Source: Roseiarcus sp963798015
GTDB taxonomy: Bacteria; Pseudomonadota; Alphaproteobacteria; Rhizobiales; Beijerinckiaceae
Direction: 5' to 3'
DNA: 64,000 nt
Assembly (NCBI GenBank): GCA_963798015.1
Contig: CAWCSA010000005.1
Location: 558,001 to 622,000, forward strand
The translations under genes and the position numbers were made by a program. Numbering within the stretch: position 1 is the stretch's first letter; every line of letters starts with the position of its first letter. Shown piece after piece: positions 25,219 through 34,156 of this stretch. The notes beneath the pieces were generated by a model. The model saw only the letters and a program-made list of their open reading frames with translations, ran no database searches and was not told the origin of the DNA.

Positions 25219-26102
25219 CGCACCCGGGACTTTTCGCCATCAGCCAGGCAGATCTCGCTGATCCGCAAGCCGTCCGCCGTGATCCGCGAGGGGAACCGAT
25301 CCTTGAGGCGTTCTTCGTGCACGGGAATGACCCGGCGCGCCTCATAGCCCACGGACTTCATCATCGCTTCGGTCGCCATTACGAGATTCTCCTGACTTCC
25401 GACGGCGAGGCCGACGGGCACATACATCTGGTCGATGTCCACGACCGCTCCGGGTCCCTCGATATTCTCGAACACGTAGACGAGATCGCCGGCAAGCGCC
25501 CAAGCGTCGCTCGACTGCGACTTGCCATCGTTGCGCACATGCACCCACATCGAGCCGAACGTGTGGCTGTCATAGGCGACGTGCAGGTCGATGTTAGGAA
25601 GAACATTTTCGAGCGAACCGTCGATGCAGACGAGGCGCTTCTGGCGGGCGAGATCGACGCCGCGGATGATGTCGCCGGGATCGACGGCGACCATCATCCA
25701 GCGCAGCCGGTCGGGCAGTGACATGGCCCAGACCCATTTCGTGATCTCGCGCTCCTGGATGTAGAAAGTCGCCTTCGGGAAGTCTTCGACATTGCCGAAA
25801 TGATCGAAATGGGCGTGGCTAATGAACACGGCGTCCACGTCCGTCGGAGACAACCCGACGCCGGCCAGGACTTCCTTCGGGGAATGCCAGTTCTCGACCC
25901 CGAACTTGTCGCCCAGCGCCTTGCCGTATTCCTTATTGTTGTAGCCGACGTCGACCATCGCGACGTGGTTTTTGCCCTTGATCAGCGCGTAGCAATAGGG
26001 GAGCTTGACGTATCCCTGATTGTGCGCGCCGTAGAGAACGCCGCTCTTGTGGTATTTGGTGACGTACGAATATTCCAGAACCCAAATCGAGTAGTCGGCC
26101 AT
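25215..26102 (-). CDS. Metallo-beta-lactamase-fold hydrolase (lactonase-like)
   Basis: The 295-residue protein has the zinc motif SHAHFDHFGN with His96, His98, Asp100 and His101, and later conserved metal-ligand candidates in HTFGSMW, ALAGDLVYVFEN and PVHEERLKDRFPS. The overall layout resembles N-acyl homoserine lactonases (AiiA/AttM branch), which open lactone rings. Inside a sugar-acid-type operon a lactonase acting on a pathway lactone is more likely than quorum quenching. The ATG has GAAGGAGGGAACGC before it, a strong ribosome binding site. It overlaps the dehydrogenase gene downstream. Confidence 0.88.
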   Translation of the reverse strand: MADYSIWVLEYSYVTKYHKSGVLYGAHNQGYVKLPYCYALIKGKNHVAMVDVGYNNKEYGKALGDKFGVENWHSPKEVLAGVGLSPTDVDAVFISHAHFDHFGNVEDFPKATFYIQEREITKWVWAMSLPDRLRWMMVAVDPGDIIRGVDLARQKRLVCIDGSLENVLPNIDLHVAYDSHTFGSMWVHVRNDGKSQSSDAWALAGDLVYVFENIEGPGAVVDIDQMYVPVGLAVGSQENLVMATEAMMKSVGYEARRVIPVHEERLKDRFPSRITADGLRISEICLADGEKSRVR

Positions 26103-26123
26103 GCGTTCCCTCCTTCATTGTTT

Positions 26124-26657
26124 TTAACCGCGGACCATGAGCGGCGCGCAATTGCAGCAGGACTGGCGGAAGTCGACCATCGTCATGCCGAGCTTGTCGC
26201 TGGATGAGTTCTGAACCAGCCGATAGGCGGCCGCGACACGCTCGAGAGCGAGAGAAACATCGACGGTCTCATGATTGGCTGAGGCTTCCAGTGCGTCGAG
26301 GCAGGCGCCGACCAGCCGCGCGGCGCGGATGAGGCTTTCAACCTGCCGCTCGCAGCCGCGTGGGGCGCTCAGGTCCGCAAGCGCGGCGGTCACTTCGCGC
26401 CACTGCTCGCGGGCAACGGCAACGGCGGGAAGATCCAGGATCTCGCGCCGCTGGCTTGCCTGCGCCAGAACAAGCAGCCCCGCCGCCTGCCCGATGAGCC
26501 GGCGCAACGCGTCATAGGGTCGTCTCAGCACGGCCGCCGCGACGGCGTCGAACTCCGTGACGTCAGGCTCCGCAAGCGCTGGCTCGGCGACGGCTGGACA
26601 ATCCCAGCGATGGACCAAGGCCGCGCGATCGAGCATGTCCCTGCCGCTACTTGGCAT
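26124..26657 (-). CDS. Hypothetical protein of the catabolic operon
   Basis: The 177-residue protein is predicted to be all-helical and soluble (LLVLAQASQRREILDLPAVA, VESLIRAARLVGACLDALEA). Its C-terminal 20 residues end in VDFRQSCCNCAPLMVRG, with three clustered Cys residues that could bind metal. No known domain is recognised. It starts inside the last codons of the LacI-type gene (11-base overlap) and precedes the lactonase-like gene by 21 bases, so it is translated with the operon and probably belongs to the pathway. Confidence 0.75.
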   Translation of the reverse strand: MPSSGRDMLDRAALVHRWDCPAVAEPALAEPDVTEFDAVAAAVLRRPYDALRRLIGQAAGLLVLAQASQRREILDLPAVAVAREQWREVTAALADLSAPRGCERQVESLIRAARLVGACLDALEASANHETVDVSLALERVAAAYRLVQNSSSDKLGMTMVDFRQSCCNCAPLMVRG

Positions 26658-27690
26658 GGCTGATCTCCCGCGTGGAGGCGCGTTCGATGAGTTCGCCCGG
26701 AAGGCATTCGATTCGCGGTTCCGGTTGCGCGGAGCCGAACAGCAGTCCGATCAACTCCATCGTCACGTCGATCATCTTGCCCACCGGCTGGCGCACGGTG
26801 GTCAGCGCGTGCGACGGCCAGGAAGCCATGGCGATGTCGTCGAAGCCGACGACCGACAGATCGATTGGAATGTCGAGCCCGAACTCCCGGCGCGCCGCAT
26901 CCATGAAGCCAATGGCGAGAATATCGTTGGCGCAGAATACCCCGTCCGGGCGGGTTGTCCCGCCAAGCAGGCGGGAGGCGGCCTCGTAGCCGCGCTCATA
27001 GGCAAAGGCGCCAGCCTCGACGCAGATCGGCTCTTCAAGCCCATGGTCGAGGCATCCGCGCCGATAGCCTTCCCACCGGTCGACCGTGGTGGAGGCGTCC
27101 GGGCGGCCCGCCACGAAGGCGAGCCGCCGATGACCGAGCTTGATCAAATGATCGGCGACAAGCCGCCCGCCGCCGATATTGTCGCAGGTGACGCCGAATG
27201 CGTCGACGTTCAGGGGCCGCCGGTTGAAGAAGAGGACCGGCGTGCCAGCATGCCCGCACGCTTCTGCGGCCTCGGACGACAGGGTCGCTGCGAGAACGAT
27301 GACCACGTCGGGCTGATAGGACAAGAGAAGCTTCACCGCGTCATCGAGCGAATCGCTCGAGCCGGCGGCCGTCAGCATCACGTTGAGGTCGATCTCGCGC
27401 AGCCTTTCCGTGAGTCGCGTCAGGACCTCGGGATAGAAAGGGTTGTTGATGTCGGACGTCACCACGCCCGCGATCCGGGTGCGCTTGGTGATCAGGCTGC
27501 GCGCCAGCGGATTGGGAGCGTATCCAATTTCGGCCGCCCGCGTGAGCACGGCTGACCGGGTGCTCGGCGCGATCACCGCGTCGTCATAGAACGCGCGCGA
27601 GATCGTCGAGGTCGACAGACTCAGGTCGCGCGCGAGGTCCTTCACCGTCACGCGGGCCCTGCGGAAGCGAAGCCTGTCGTCCCCACTCAT
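26647..27690 (-). CDS. LacI-family transcriptional repressor
   Basis: The 347-residue regulator has an N-terminal helix-turn-helix and hinge (VTVKDLARDLSLSTSTISRA, then ARSLITKRTRIAGVV) and a periplasmic-binding-protein-like sensor domain (NPFYPEVLTRLTERLREIDL, FFNRRPLNVDAFGVTCDNIG, GVFCANDILAIGFMDAARRE, SVVGFDDIAMASWPSHALTT). It lies within the catabolic operon and presumably senses the transported substrate or an intermediate. Matching palindromes before the binding-protein and ATPase genes are its likely operators. The ATG at 27690 is chosen by the position of the DNA-binding domain; a longer frame overlaps the dehydrogenase gene. Confidence 0.93.
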   Translation of the reverse strand: MSGDDRLRFRRARVTVKDLARDLSLSTSTISRAFYDDAVIAPSTRSAVLTRAAEIGYAPNPLARSLITKRTRIAGVVTSDINNPFYPEVLTRLTERLREIDLNVMLTAAGSSDSLDDAVKLLLSYQPDVVIVLAATLSSEAAEACGHAGTPVLFFNRRPLNVDAFGVTCDNIGGGRLVADHLIKLGHRRLAFVAGRPDASTTVDRWEGYRRGCLDHGLEEPICVEAGAFAYERGYEAASRLLGGTTRPDGVFCANDILAIGFMDAARREFGLDIPIDLSVVGFDDIAMASWPSHALTTVRQPVGKMIDVTMELIGLLFGSAQPEPRIECLPGELIERASTREISHAK

Positions 27691-27716
27691 TGGCGCCAGC
27701 TCCTTAACGCGCCCGC

Positions 27717-29003
27717 TCAGGCATTGCGCCCACCGTACCGGCGCACGCGGATGTTGGCCTGCTCGGCGTGAGCGTAGAAGCCTTCGAGCATGCAGAGGCG
27801 CGAACAAACTTCGCCGACCATCGCGCTCGCTTCGTCGGTGAGCACTTTCTGATAAGTGCAGGTCTTCAGGAACTTGCCGACCCACAAGCCGCCCGTGTAG
27901 CGCGCGGCCTTCTTGGTGGGCAGCGTATGGTTGGTGCCGATGACCTTGTCCCCATAGGCGACGTTGGTGCGAGGCCCGAGAAACAGCGCGCCATAGTTGG
28001 TCATGGCCTTCAGGAACACGTCAGGATCGCGCGTCATCACCTGGACGTGCTCGGAAGCGATCCGGTCAGCCTCGCGGATCATCTCAGCTTCGTCATCGCA
28101 GACGATGACTTCGCCGTAAGATTCCCATGCCTGGCCCGCGGTCTCGCCGGTTGGCAGGATCGCCAGCTGCCGTTTCACTTGGGTCATGGTGTCCCGCGCC
28201 AGCTTCTCCGAAGTGGTCAGGAGAATCGCAGGAGAGGTCGGGCCGTGCTCCGCCTGACCGAGAAGATCGGTGGCGCAGATCTCGCCGTCGACCGTGTCGT
28301 CGGCAATGATGAGCGTTTCCGTCGGGCCGGCGAAAAGGTCGATGCCGACGCGGCCGTAGAGCTGACGCTTCGCTTCGGCCACGAAGGCGTTGCCGGGCCC
28401 GACCAGCATGTCGACTGGCGCGATCGTTTCGGTTCCGAGCGCCATGGCGGCGACGGCCTGCACGCCGCCGAGGACATAGATCTCGTCGGCGCCGCCCATA
28501 TGCATGGCCGCCACGATGGCTGGATGCGGTCCGCCATGGAAAGGCGGCGCACAGGCCATCACGCGCTCGACGCCGGCGACTTTCGCGGTCACGACGCTCA
28601 TGTGCGCGGACGCGACCATCGGGTATTTGCCGCCAGGGACGTAACAGCCGACTGCGTTCACAGGGATGTTCTTGTGACCGAGAATAACGCCGGGCATGGT
28701 CTCGAGTTCGAGGTCCTTGATGCACTCGCGCTGCTTCTGCGCGAAATTTCTGACCTGCGTTTGCGCGAAGCGGATGTCCTTGACGTCCTGGGTTGAGACT
28801 TTCGCCATCGCCGCCTCAATCTCGCTCGGCGACAACCGAAAAGATTCGGGCGACCATTTGTCGAATTTTTCCGACAGTTCGCGAAGAGCCGCGTCGCCGC
28901 GCGCCTCGACATCGCTCAAAATGCCTTCGACCGTGGCGCGCACTTTGGCGTCGCTGGCGGCCACTTCTTTGGCGTCGCGGCCGCGCTTCAGGTGTCTGGC
29001 CAT
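27717..29003 (-). CDS. Histidinol dehydrogenase-family enzyme (HpsN-like)
   Basis: The 428-residue protein belongs to the HisD superfamily of NAD-dependent alcohol-to-acid dehydrogenases. It has GCYVPGGKYPMVASAHMS, VDMLVGPGNAFVAEAKRQLY, IDLFAGPTETLIIADDTVDG with the zinc-binding Gln/His in LLGQAEHGPTSPA, and the C-terminal YTGGLWVGKFLKTCTYQKVL. Its place in a catabolic operon outside a his operon, and the KRG start, point to a paralogue such as sulfopropanediol 3-dehydrogenase (HpsN) or another polyol dehydrogenase that makes a carboxylate in two steps. The ATG at 29003 is chosen over longer frames that overlap the binding-protein gene. Confidence 0.88.
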   Translation of the reverse strand: MARHLKRGRDAKEVAASDAKVRATVEGILSDVEARGDAALRELSEKFDKWSPESFRLSPSEIEAAMAKVSTQDVKDIRFAQTQVRNFAQKQRECIKDLELETMPGVILGHKNIPVNAVGCYVPGGKYPMVASAHMSVVTAKVAGVERVMACAPPFHGGPHPAIVAAMHMGGADEIYVLGGVQAVAAMALGTETIAPVDMLVGPGNAFVAEAKRQLYGRVGIDLFAGPTETLIIADDTVDGEICATDLLGQAEHGPTSPAILLTTSEKLARDTMTQVKRQLAILPTGETAGQAWESYGEVIVCDDEAEMIREADRIASEHVQVMTRDPDVFLKAMTNYGALFLGPRTNVAYGDKVIGTNHTLPTKKAARYTGGLWVGKFLKTCTYQKVLTDEASAMVGEVCSRLCMLEGFYAHAEQANIRVRRYGGRNA

Positions 29004-29065
29004 TTTCTTGTTCCTTAGTTCGAGAAGGCGTCCCGAGCGCGCGAGCGCGCCCGGGACGATCGGCA

Positions 29066-30289
29066 TTACGGCTTCACGGTCGGCTCGACTTTGGTCAGTT
29101 TGTACAAGTCGGCCGGCGGCTCGCACTTCTGACAGTTGATGCCCGGCTCGTTGGGAGCTTTCACGACCTCGGCCGGCAACGGCTGGATCGTCTTGCCGGG
29201 CGTCGGCGCGCCATCGAGCGCGGACTTCAAGCTGAGCTCCGGCAGGAATTCAGGGCTGAAGACTTCGGTCACGAAGGAGCTCGGCACTTTGCCGTCAGGG
29301 AAGGTGTTGCACTCGTCTTCAAAGGTGTCGCCCTTGCAGAGCTTGACCTTGTCGGCCGGAACCCAAGGCAGCGGATACTGGATGTTCATCGCCTTCAGAT
29401 CCCGCTTCTTTGTCAGGATCTCCATCATCAGCTTGAACGCATAGCCGGCCGTGGCCGGGGGAGAGCCGGCGGAGACGCCCTTGAGCCCGTCCTTCTGGGC
29501 CGCGGGATCGGCGAGAGCCAGGCGGAAGCCGTTGGAGTTTTCGCCAGTCATCGGCACCAGTCGGGTTCCCTTGTCGCGGAGCGCCTGGATGGCGCCGAAT
29601 TCGCCCGCTTGCGCCCAGATGCCGTCGACATCGGGATGCGCGGCAAGCGCCTTCGCCGTCTCCTGCTGCGTTGTCCGGTCGTCCCAGAAGGAATAATATT
29701 CCGCGACCACCTGAATCCCTGGATATTTCTTGAAGATGTGCATGGCGCCGTCGGTGTGGCGCTTATCGACGGAATTTCCGGGGACGCCGCGGCTAAGGAA
29801 GATCTTCCCCTTGCCGTCGAGCGCGTTCACCAGCGCCTGCGCCGTGTTCTCTCCGAAGCCGGCGGTGATGTAGCTGACGTTATAGGCGCAGGGTTCGGTC
29901 ACGGTCGCGTCGTACATGAAGAACAGCACGCCCTTCTCGCAGCCCTTCTTGATTGTCCGATTGAGGGCGCTCGACGAGATCGGGAAGCTGATGACGCCGT
30001 CGGCCTTCGCGTCGATCATGCTCTCGTAGGCGGCGATCTGAGCCTGCGGGTCGGTGCCGGAGATCACCTCCTTGAGGTCGACCAACTGATCGTAGGGAGG
30101 CGTCTGCGCGAGCGCCTTCACGATATTGGCGGCCTCGGATTGCCAGGCATTGCCGCTGTAGCTCAGGCTCAGGAATATCTTGAGCTTCTTTGCGTCATCA
30201 GCCGACGCGGAACTCGTCATAGCCATGAAGGCGGATGCGAGCGCGCCGGCGGCTACGCAAGTTGTCATGAGTAGTTTTCTCAACATCAT
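29066..30289 (-). CDS. ABC importer periplasmic binding protein (RbsB-type)
   Basis: The 407-residue protein has a signal peptide (MMLRKLLMTTCVAAGALASA, cleavage near ASADDAKK) followed by a type I periplasmic-binding fold (LKIFLSLSYSGNAWQSEAAN, QIAAYESMIDAKADGVISFP, WDDRTTQQETAKALAAHPDV, IWAQAGEFGAIQALRDKGTR). Such proteins bind sugars or related polar compounds and hand them to RbsC/RbsA-type importers. At 407 residues it is longer than ribose-binding protein (about 300), with an extra C-terminal region (VEPTVKP end) holding a CPP-type Cys pair. GGGAGGTTGCTAAA precedes the ATG. A LacI-type palindrome lies 38 bases before the start. Confidence 0.92.
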   Translation of the reverse strand: MMLRKLLMTTCVAAGALASAFMAMTSSASADDAKKLKIFLSLSYSGNAWQSEAANIVKALAQTPPYDQLVDLKEVISGTDPQAQIAAYESMIDAKADGVISFPISSSALNRTIKKGCEKGVLFFMYDATVTEPCAYNVSYITAGFGENTAQALVNALDGKGKIFLSRGVPGNSVDKRHTDGAMHIFKKYPGIQVVAEYYSFWDDRTTQQETAKALAAHPDVDGIWAQAGEFGAIQALRDKGTRLVPMTGENSNGFRLALADPAAQKDGLKGVSAGSPPATAGYAFKLMMEILTKKRDLKAMNIQYPLPWVPADKVKLCKGDTFEDECNTFPDGKVPSSFVTEVFSPEFLPELSLKSALDGAPTPGKTIQPLPAEVVKAPNEPGINCQKCEPPADLYKLTKVEPTVKP

Positions 30290-30326
30290 TTTAGCAACCT
30301 CCCTAGTCACACCACTGTTTTGCCCG

Positions 30327-30340
30327 TGAGAACGTTCCCA
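30327..30340. promoter_or_regulatory. Proposed LacI-type operator before the binding-protein gene
   Basis: TGAGAACGTTCCCA is a near-perfect palindrome with the central CG usual for LacI operators. Read on the minus strand (TGGGAACGTTCTCA) it matches the site at 33952-33965 at 12 of 14 positions. Confidence 0.6.
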
Positions 30341-30381
30341 CATCCATTTGTGGGGACGCCTTCAACCGACCCGCTCGTGGC

Positions 30382-31395
30382 TTAACGAGTCGACCTGTTT
30401 CTTAGTCTCGCGATAAGATCCTCTCGAAGAAGAAGCAGCGCGCCGACGATGATCGCGCCCTCGATCACCGTCCGCCATCCCTGATCCATGCCGAGCGCGG
30501 AAATGACCGTGCCAAGCGTGGTGAGAAGGATGGCGCCGCCGACGGTTCCTGCGAAGCTGCCGCGGCCGCCAAGAATCGACGATCCGCCGATGACGACGGA
30601 CGCGATGCTCGGCAAAAGGTAGGAATCGCCCATGCGCAAAGTCGCCCCGTTCGCATAACCGACCAGCATCATTCCCGCGAACCCCGCGCAAAGAGCGCTG
30701 ATCGCGTAGGCGGCCATGATCGGGCGCCACGTCGCAACGCCCGCGATGCGCGCAGCCTCGCGGTTGGCGCCGACCGCATAGAGCCGCCGCCCGAAGGCGG
30801 TCGCGCTCTGGAGCGCCCAGGCGAGAAGAACGAAGATGACAACGAAGATCAGAACCGCCGAGGCGGGGCCGGCTGACCCTTTCATGAGCGCAAGGAAGGC
30901 GTCGGGCGAGGCGCCGCGCGGCGTTCCGCTCGTATAGCCGAGCGCCGCGGACGCGACGATGATGCCGCTCGCCATCGTCATGATGAAGGGCGGAATATTC
31001 AGCCAGATCACCCCGACCGCATTGAGCGCGCCGATGCAGGCGCAGAGGACGAGAACCGCGGGTATCACGATCCACTCCGATCCGAGGGAGCCGTTCCAGG
31101 TGGTCGCCAGGACGCCGCCCAGCGTGATCATCGAGGCGATCGAGAGGTCGAGGCCGCCAACCAGGATGACGAGGCCCTGACCGAAGGCTACGACGATCAG
31201 GAATGAGGCCAGCGTGATGATCGTATCGACCTGATCCCACGACCCGAGCGCCGGACTCACGAACCGGGATGCGAGGATGAGGATGATTGTGAGGGCGAAG
31301 ATCGCCGCGGTGCTGATGGTCTCGGAGCGAATGCGTCCCATCCGCCGCGTATCCGCGGATGGCTGCATGGCCGTGGTGGGTCGTGCGCTGCTCAC
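30382..31395 (-). CDS. ABC importer permease (RbsC-type), second
   Basis: The 337-residue protein is a BPD_transp_2 family permease with about ten hydrophobic helices. Typical blocks are VILVGGLDLSIASMITLGGV, FIMTMASGIIVASAALGYTS, RRLYAVGANREAARIAGVAT (the EAA-like coupling loop that touches the ATPase) and GGSSILGGRGSFAGTVGGAI. It overlaps the other permease by four bases and pairs with it to make a heterodimeric membrane channel. Confidence 0.93.
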   Translation of the reverse strand: MSSARPTTAMQPSADTRRMGRIRSETISTAAIFALTIILILASRFVSPALGSWDQVDTIITLASFLIVVAFGQGLVILVGGLDLSIASMITLGGVLATTWNGSLGSEWIVIPAVLVLCACIGALNAVGVIWLNIPPFIMTMASGIIVASAALGYTSGTPRGASPDAFLALMKGSAGPASAVLIFVVIFVLLAWALQSATAFGRRLYAVGANREAARIAGVATWRPIMAAYAISALCAGFAGMMLVGYANGATLRMGDSYLLPSIASVVIGGSSILGGRGSFAGTVGGAILLTTLGTVISALGMDQGWRTVIEGAIIVGALLLLREDLIARLRNRSTR

Positions 31396-32402
31396 GCCCG
31401 GGCTCCCGTCGCGGCGAGGCGCGAGATCAAGGTCCCGAACACGATGGCGAGCACCATGACGGCGCCCTGGAAAATACCGGTGTAGAACGACGACACGCCG
31501 CCCGAGAACAACACCTTCTGCAACAGCATGAGCGTCGCCGCGCCGATCACCGCGCCGACGAGGCTGCCTCGTCCCCCTGTCAGCGAAACGCCTCCGAGCG
31601 CCACGGCGGCGAACGTCAGCATGAGGAACGGGGTTCCTGCGCTGGGATTGCCGGTCGCGGTCTGCACGCTCAGCATGAACCCGGCGAGTCCATAGAGGAG
31701 GCCCGCGCCGACGAAAGCCGTGAAGCGCGCGCGCACGACCGAAATCCCCGACAGCGACGCCGCGGTTTCATCCGCGCCGACGGCAAAAATGCCCATGCAG
31801 GTGTCGGTGCGGCGGAAGACGAGCCAGAGGGCCACGACAGCCAGCACGATCAGCCCCGAAATCGGGATGATTCCGATCAGCACGTCGGTCAGCGTGTAGC
31901 TGACCCAATCGGCGATCGTGCCACCCGGCGCATCCATGATGACGAGCGCAAGGCCCTGGCCCATGATCATGGTGCCGAGCGTCGCGGCGATCGATTGCAG
32001 GCGCAGGACCGCAACCAGGATGCCGTTGAGCACGCCGATCGCCCCGCCAACGCCAAGGCAGATCAGAAGGCTGACGAGCGCTCCGCCCGGCCCGTCGACC
32101 GGGTAGGTCGCCATGAGCACGTTCGACAACGACACAATTCCGGAAACCGAGAGGTCGAAGCCTTTCGAAATCACGACGAGGCTTTCGCCGGCGGCGGCGA
32201 TGGCGAGCGGCGCCGCATTGTTGGAGAGATTGGTCACGCCCGAAACCGTGAGGGCGTTGGGATCCCACAGGGCGTAGAGCGCGAACAGGATGACGTAGAG
32301 AATGGCGACGACGCCTGCGCCATCAGTCAGGCCGCGCCGGATTGCGAGGCCGAAGTTCGAGGCTGGCGCGCTCGCGGCCGCTGCCTCGGCATGCGCGCTC
32401 AC
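31392..32402 (-). CDS. ABC importer permease (RbsC-type), first
   Basis: This 336-residue BPD_transp_2 permease is the partner of the one downstream. It has the conserved SLVVISKGFDLSVSGIVSLS, GIFAVGADETAASLSGISVV (coupling loop), and VALGGVSLTGGRGSLVGAVI. About ten membrane helices are seen. It overlaps the ATPase and the second permease genes by four bases each, so the three are translationally coupled. Confidence 0.93.
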   Translation of the reverse strand: MSAHAEAAAASAPASNFGLAIRRGLTDGAGVVAILYVILFALYALWDPNALTVSGVTNLSNNAAPLAIAAAGESLVVISKGFDLSVSGIVSLSNVLMATYPVDGPGGALVSLLICLGVGGAIGVLNGILVAVLRLQSIAATLGTMIMGQGLALVIMDAPGGTIADWVSYTLTDVLIGIIPISGLIVLAVVALWLVFRRTDTCMGIFAVGADETAASLSGISVVRARFTAFVGAGLLYGLAGFMLSVQTATGNPSAGTPFLMLTFAAVALGGVSLTGGRGSLVGAVIGAATLMLLQKVLFSGGVSSFYTGIFQGAVMVLAIVFGTLISRLAATGARA

Positions 32403-33919
32403 GCGGCGGTTTCTTGGATCGAGTGGCCGGTGAGCGCGGCGACAAGCGTGCGCTCATTGATGTCGGCGCCGGACAGTTGCGCAAAAATCCGTCCGCCATA
32501 GACGACCAGGCAGCGATCCGCGAGATGAGCGAGTTCAGGCAATTCCGAGGAATAGAGCAAGACCGCGCCGCCGGATTCGGCGAAACGTCGGATTGCCACA
32601 TAGATCGACTGCTTCGTTCCGACATCGACGCCGCGGGTCGGATCGTAGAGCAGGAGGATCCTGGCGCCTGTCTGCATCGCCCGCGCCAGCATCGCCTTCT
32701 GCTGGTTGCCGCCGGAAAGCTCGCCAATCCGGAAGTCGAGATAGCGCGGGCTGAGGTCGACCTCGGCCGAAGACCCGGCCACGGCTTCGCGCTCGAGACG
32801 CTCCGAGACGAAACCCGCGCGCCCGATCCCCCCGACGACGGGGAGCACGATGTTGGTCGCCGTCGCAAGCGCCGGGAAGATGCCCTCGGTCTTGCGCTCC
32901 TCCGGCAGAAAAGCGATTCCCCGGCCCGTCTTCAGGGCGACGTCGGGGCCCGACAACCGAACCGATGCGCCGTCCACCTTGACCGAACCGGAGCCAAGCG
33001 GAGTAAGCCCCACGAGAGCGCGGAAAAGCGCGCGCTGTCCCTGTCCCTCGAGCCCCGCGACGCCGAGAATTTCGCCCTCGCGCAGCTTCAGGGAAATGTC
33101 CTTGAGGCTCCCTCCCGCCAGTCCTTCGGCTTCGAGAACAGCGGGACGCGTCGACGCTCCGGACACCGCGCGGCGCTGCATTTCCTCCGCCTGGCCACGG
33201 CCTACCATCATCTCGAAAATATTGTGATCGGTGGCGTCATCGAGCCCGACGGTTCCGATGCTGCGGCCATTGCGGAGAACCGTCGCGCGCTGGCAAAGCT
33301 CGCGGACCTCGGCAAGCCGATGGGAGATGTAGAGGACAGAAGCGCCGGCGGCGGTCGCCTGACGAACGAGACCGAAAAGCCAGTCGGTCTCGGCCAGAGC
33401 GGCGGTCGGCTCGTCGAGAATGAGCACCTTCGGGTTGCAGGCGAAGGCGCGTGTGATTTCGAGCCGCTGGCGCTCGGCGAGCGTCAGGCTGGAAACCATG
33501 GCATTGGGCGAAAGACGCAGTCCGAAGCGGTTGAGAATGGCCGCGCCCTGCTTTTGCGTCGCCGCGCCGGATACAAGGCCAAAACTTCCCTTCGCCTGTC
33601 GCGGCAAGGATAAATTCTGGGCGACCGTAAGGTTAGGGACGAGGCTGAGCTCCTGAAAAGCGGTCGCCACGCCGCGTCGGCGAGCCTCGACAATCGCACG
33701 GGGTTCATACGGCTCGCCGCCGATCCGCATGGTTCCGATGTTCGGTTTGACGACCCCGCTCAGGATCTTGACGAGCGTCGACTTACCCGCGCCATTCTCT
33801 CCCAGGAGGGCGTGCACTTCGCCAGCCCGAAGCTCGATCGAAACGTCCTGAAGCGCGACAGTCGCGCCATAGGACTTCGATACGGAACGCACATCGAGCG
33901 CGCAGACCGCTCCTGACAC
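32399..33919 (-). CDS. ABC importer ATPase with two nucleotide-binding domains (RbsA-type)
   Basis: The 506-residue protein holds two ABC domains in tandem, as in sugar importers of the RbsA/XylG/MglA type. The first has Walker A LLGENGAGKSTLVKILSG, the signature-like LTLAERQRLEITRAFA and Walker B VLILDEPTAALAE. The second has a degenerate Walker A (GVAGLEGQGQRALFRALVGL) but a good LSGGNQQKAMLARAM signature and ILLLYDPTRGVDVG. This asymmetry is normal for the family. First gene of the importer operon, it has a LacI-type palindrome 33 bases before its start. Confidence 0.95.
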   Translation of the reverse strand: MSGAVCALDVRSVSKSYGATVALQDVSIELRAGEVHALLGENGAGKSTLVKILSGVVKPNIGTMRIGGEPYEPRAIVEARRRGVATAFQELSLVPNLTVAQNLSLPRQAKGSFGLVSGAATQKQGAAILNRFGLRLSPNAMVSSLTLAERQRLEITRAFACNPKVLILDEPTAALAETDWLFGLVRQATAAGASVLYISHRLAEVRELCQRATVLRNGRSIGTVGLDDATDHNIFEMMVGRGQAEEMQRRAVSGASTRPAVLEAEGLAGGSLKDISLKLREGEILGVAGLEGQGQRALFRALVGLTPLGSGSVKVDGASVRLSGPDVALKTGRGIAFLPEERKTEGIFPALATATNIVLPVVGGIGRAGFVSERLEREAVAGSSAEVDLSPRYLDFRIGELSGGNQQKAMLARAMQTGARILLLYDPTRGVDVGTKQSIYVAIRRFAESGGAVLLYSSELPELAHLADRCLVVYGGRIFAQLSGADINERTLVAALTGHSIQETAA

Positions 33920-33951
33920 GTCTCACTCCAAATCCGGCGTCTTTGGGCCGA

Positions 33952-33965
33952 TGGGAACGTTTGCA
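33952..33965. promoter_or_regulatory. Proposed LacI-type operator before the ATPase gene
   Basis: TGGGAACGTTTGCA matches the site at 30327-30340 (read on the other strand) at 12 of 14 positions, and both lie about 35 bases before a start codon. The second half is less palindromic. Confidence 0.55.
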
Positions 33966-34156
33966 GAGAACGATTGCATCGCCCCACTTTTCAGTCAATC
34001 GTCAATTTAAGGAAAGCAGCTATCCCTCATCTTTGCGCGCGGGAGGGCCGATTCTTGAGGGAGACGAGTAGGGCCCTGAGCGATGAGCCCACCCCTCGTT
34101 CGGCGCAAACGCCGCCGGGAATGGCACGAGGATCGCCCGATACTCTCGGTGAGCCT

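Noticed and set aside
25215..26102. Quorum-quenching lactonase as a firm call
   Set aside because: The fold and zinc motif fit, but the operon context points to a pathway lactone. Substrate cannot be decided from sequence.
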